Below, one piece after another: positions 5,716 to 7,773 of a stretch of 7,773 nt of DNA (positions are counted from its first letter, which is position 1; each line of letters starts with the position of its first letter). The stretch comes from CAZCGA01 sp964498075. Lineage in GTDB: Bacteria > Desulfobacterota > Binatia > HRBIN30. The stretch spans positions 1 to 7,773 of the forward strand of contig CAZCGA010000223.1 of NCBI GenBank assembly GCA_964498075.1, written 5' to 3'. The notes beneath the pieces are model-generated. The model ran no database searches, was not told the DNA's origin, and was given only the letters and a program-made list of their open reading frames with translations. The position numbers and the translations under genes were made by a program.

Positions 5716-5778
5716 TGGCGGAGGAGGAAGGGAGTCGAACCCTCCGGCGAGCTTACGGCCGCCCACGCGGTTTTGAAG
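5716..5778 (-). other. selC: 3' part of a selenocysteine tRNA gene: probable attachment site of an integrated element
   Basis: On the minus strand the segment starts in the anticodon loop, CTTCAAA (5772-5778, anticodon TCA at 5774-5776). It continues with the 3' anticodon stem ACCGCG, a long variable arm closed by a GTAA loop, the T arm GAGGG-TTCGACT-CCCTT, CCTCCTCC, discriminator G and an encoded CCA at 5716-5718. Thirteen bases lie between the T loop and the discriminator. That is the 8+5 pattern peculiar to bacterial tRNA-Sec; ordinary tRNAs have 7+5. The matching 5' acceptor strand (GGAGGAGG expected), the D arm and the 5' anticodon stem are absent up to 5955. Integrases that recombine within a tRNA anticodon or T arm leave exactly such 3' pieces at the far end of the element. 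This orientation puts the element at coordinates above 5778. Confidence 0.8.
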
Positions 5779-5955
5779 TGCGCCGGCGGGCGTCCGCGGC
5801 GTGCTGACGGCTCTTGCTGTGTTCGGAAATCCTCAGTTCTCGCGGCAAGGCCTTCCGCTCGATGCTGACGCGTGCTGTCCCATGACGCTGGGTTGGTTTG
5901 CAGCGCGTTAGCAGAATCCCGGCGGCGGGATCAGGGATCGAGCAGAGGAGGCGTG
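5779..5955. other. Spacer between the selC fragment and the metallopeptidase gene
   Basis: No gene is supported here; the minus-strand frame crossing it is arginine-rich and runs into the tRNA fragment. A perfect hairpin ATCCCG-GCGG-CGGGAT at 5916-5931 lies 25 bases after the metallopeptidase stop and could be a weak terminator of the hsdR operon, although no T-run follows. If an integrase gene belongs to this island end it is not in this spacer. Confidence 0.35.
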
Positions 5956-6672
5956 TCAGTAAGTCCATTCCTCATGGCGAACGGGCAACTGATTCAGTTG
6001 CTCCCGGCAGACAGGCCATTGCGGCATGAGTCGATCCATCAGCGCGACGAAGCGGGCGTTGTGCGTCGGCTCCAGCACGTGCACCATCTCGTGGACGACG
6101 ATGTATTCCAGGCATTCGCGGGGCTTCTTGGCGAGATCGGTGTTGAGTCGGATGCTGCGTGTGCCGGCGTTGCAGCTTCCCCACTTCGTCTTCATCCTCT
6201 GCACAAAGACGCGCTGCACCCCTACGCCGATGATCGGCTCCCATTTCGCGATCAGATCAGGGACCGCAGCCTTGATCCGTTCTCGATACCACCGGGAAAG
6301 GATGGCCTGCTTGGCGTCGCAATTCGCTCCAGGCCGAACCCGCAGGACCATCGTGCTGTGCTTCAACTCCACCCTGGGCGCGGCGTCTTCCTCAACGAGC
6401 TTGAGCAGGTAGCGCTTCCCCCACACGTAGTGGCTTTCGCGGTCGAGATATTCGCGAGGCGTTTCGCGTTCCTGCTGACGCAGCTTCTTCTGCTGTTTCT
6501 TGATCCAACCGAGTTTCGAGATAGCGAACACACGGAGGGTGTCGAGGCTCGTGCGCGGCGGCGCCGCAATGCGCACCCGGCCGGTCGGTGGATGGACGCT
6601 GAGATGGACGTTCTTGATGTCCTTCAGCACCACGTCTACCGCGAGGCCGCCGAGCTTGAGCTGCGTGACCAT
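5956..6672 (-). CDS. YgjP/SprT-like zinc metallopeptidase (DUF45), hsdR-linked
   Basis: The 238-residue product is a full-length DUF45 (YgjP-like) protein. An N-terminal beta domain (KDIKNVHLSVHPPTGRVRIA) is followed by a helical link and a C-terminal peptidase domain with RMKTKWGSC (159-167), the zinc motif VVHEMVHVLEP (H194, E195, H198) and a third ligand H204 in PTHNARF. It ends ...HEEWTY. This group is often encoded directly next to type I restriction genes; its substrate and role there are not established. The ATG (6670-6672) shares one base with the stop of hsdR (TGATG), so it is the last gene of that operon and is translated by re-initiation. The upstream hsdR is broken, so translation of this gene now depends on ribosomes reaching the end of the hsdR remnant or on an unseen internal start. 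Nothing in the protein itself looks damaged. Confidence 0.9.
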   Translation of the reverse strand: MVTQLKLGGLAVDVVLKDIKNVHLSVHPPTGRVRIAAPPRTSLDTLRVFAISKLGWIKKQQKKLRQQERETPREYLDRESHYVWGKRYLLKLVEEDAAPRVELKHSTMVLRVRPGANCDAKQAILSRWYRERIKAAVPDLIAKWEPIIGVGVQRVFVQRMKTKWGSCNAGTRSIRLNTDLAKKPRECLEYIVVHEMVHVLEPTHNARFVALMDRLMPQWPVCREQLNQLPVRHEEWTY

Positions 6673-7773
6673 CAGTATTCGCGCTGCGCTTTGATGATGA
6701 GGAAGATGCGCTCGACCTCAGCCACGTCATCGCTCAACAACGGCAACAAAGCCGCCTTGATGGTGTTCTCTTTCGCTTGATGCCCGCGCCAGGCGTCCGG
6801 GCGGACCCTCCTCACCGTCTCGTCTACCTTCAGGGCCAAGCTCAGTGCGGGACCGCGGAAGCCCTTGTAGTCGCCGGGCTCCTCGGCCACGGCTTCCGCC
6901 CTTCCGCGGTCCGTCTTCAGGTTGTTGAAGAGCGCGCGGAGGGCTGGACTGTTCTTCAGTTGCTCGGGCGTATCGTCTGCCAGTCCGGTCTCCACCTTCT
7001 TTGCCAGCGCGGCGATGCGTTTCAGGTACTCCTCGTACTCGATGGCCTTGGCCTTGCGCGCCGCGATGATCTCGTCCAGCAACGCTGACATCTTCTCGTA
7101 GTAGGCCGGGTCGTTCAGGTGCTCCTTGATGATCTTGCTGCGGACGTTGTTCTCGATGGTCTCGGCAATAGCGTCCTTGCTCGCCTTCAATGCTCCGAGA
7201 CGGGTCGCGATGGCATTGGCAATGCCGGTCTTCACGATCAGATCCAGCAGGCTCATGTTGTCGAAGGGCGAAATCTTCCGCGGCTCATCGGCTTCGATGT
7301 AGGTGTCGATGAGATGCCGCATGTCCGCCTCGTAGGCTTTCAGGTCGAGGCTTTTCCCGCTGGCTTTGCGGACGATCTCGCGAACATTCAGGTAGTGATT
7401 GAGCTGCTGCTTGATGCGGGCGATTTCGGTACTGCCATATCCGGCCGGTTCCAACTCGTCGGCGATGTTGGCATAGGCGCGCACCAGGGCTACGGTCGCC
7501 TTGTAGAGCGCGGCGCGTTGCGGCTCCCGCTCCTCCCAACCGTCTGGCTCGGCTGCGCTTGCAGCTCCTTGATGAAGGCGTCGAAGTTGTCCACGTCTTT
7601 GCGGCCGAACTTGTGGACCAGCGAGCACAGCAGGCGGGGCGTGGCCTGACCGAGCTGGCTCATCAGCTCGCGGCCGCTGCTGGTGCGCTTGATCGCTTCG
7701 CCCGTCTCGGTGAAGACCCGCTCGATCTGTTTATCCAGCTCGTCGCGGTCGGTGATGATGGCGACGCGGGCGT
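6672..7773 (-). pseudogene. hsdR: Type I restriction enzyme R subunit (HsdR), internally deleted and out of frame
   Basis: From the right edge the minus strand reads ARVAIITDRDELDKQIERVF and on to LVHKFGRKDVDNF and KELQAQPSQTVG. This is the early part of the HsdR helicase motor. At about 7527-7540 it jumps directly to EREPQRAALYKATVALVRA, which lies near the C terminus of the same protein, in a different frame. The first frame then meets a TAG within 17 codons. In relatives the missing part, some 300 residues from memory, holds the Walker B DECH box and motifs III-VI of the translocase. The C-terminal 280 residues (KISPFDNMSLLDLIVKTGI, ENNVRSKIIKEHLNDPAYYE, VERIFLIIKAQ) are open to the TGA at 6672-6674. 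The complete enzyme cuts unmethylated DNA together with HsdM and HsdS; this copy cannot. A start at 7628 would give a 318-residue frame but begins with arginine-rich nonsense, so I reject it. Confidence 0.88.

Noticed and set aside
5716..5778. A complete tRNA, or tRNA-Leu(CAA), instead of a tRNA-Sec fragment
   Set aside because: No 5' acceptor strand or D arm can be paired. The discriminator is G rather than the A of tRNA-Leu, and the T-stem plus acceptor has 13 positions, as in tRNA-Sec.
5916..5931. Rho-independent terminator after the metallopeptidase gene
   Set aside because: The 6-bp hairpin is perfect but no T-run follows on either strand, so it is only noted within the spacer entry.
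6672..7628. A free-standing 318-residue protein starting at 7628
   Set aside because: Its first 30 residues are out-of-frame hsdR sequence; the remainder is the C-terminal part of HsdR.

Overview
The window is a high-GC stretch of accessory bacterial DNA in which almost every gene is a toxin-antitoxin module, a defence gene or the remains of one. The host cannot be fixed from sequence alone. The GC content, the large fused cyclase/ATPase gene, the interspersed palindromic elements and a selenocysteine tRNA fragment would suit an environmental, probably uncultured, proteobacterium-like or Desulfobacterota/Binatota-like lineage (inference, low confidence).

Layout, left to right. (1) 1-148, minus: the start of a Phd/YefM-type antitoxin running off the left edge. 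(2) 172-3383, minus: a large signalling gene (class III nucleotide cyclase, then AAA-type ATPase, then helical repeats and a SnoaL/NTF2-like tail). It has been broken by two frame changes and apparently has lost most of its TPR-like region. Two unrelated palindromic repeat elements sit inside it (about 2165-2285 and 892-924), both readable in frame. (3) 3459-4153, minus: an intact-looking two-gene module, an AbrB-fold antitoxin followed by a PIN-domain toxin with a 4-base ATGA overlap and a 9-bp direct repeat upstream that could be its operator. (4) 4154-4642: mostly non-coding, but it contains a plus-strand fragment of a second YgjP/DUF45 metallopeptidase. (5) 4643-4918, plus: a second Phd/YefM antitoxin whose expected toxin is missing. 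(6) 5012-5636, plus: an intact MntA-HepT (nucleotidyltransferase/HEPN) module. (7) 5716-5778: the 3' part of a selenocysteine tRNA gene, minus strand, starting in the anticodon loop. This is the form expected of an attachment site at the end of an element integrated in selC. (8) 5956-7773, minus: an intact YgjP/DUF45 metallopeptidase directly downstream of hsdR (type I restriction subunit), which has an out-of-frame internal deletion that removes the middle of the helicase motor.

How it fits together. The orientation of the selC fragment puts the integrated element on its right, so the hsdR-metallopeptidase pair reads as the terminal genes of an island inserted at selC, and the left part as flanking or older island DNA. 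The second DUF45 remnant at 4312-4419 hints that more than one such island end accumulated here. Three modules look potentially alive (PIN/AbrB, MntA-HepT and the metallopeptidase gene). The cyclase gene, hsdR and the toxin partner of the second Phd antitoxin are decayed. I found no CRISPR array, rRNA, insertion sequence or transposase gene.
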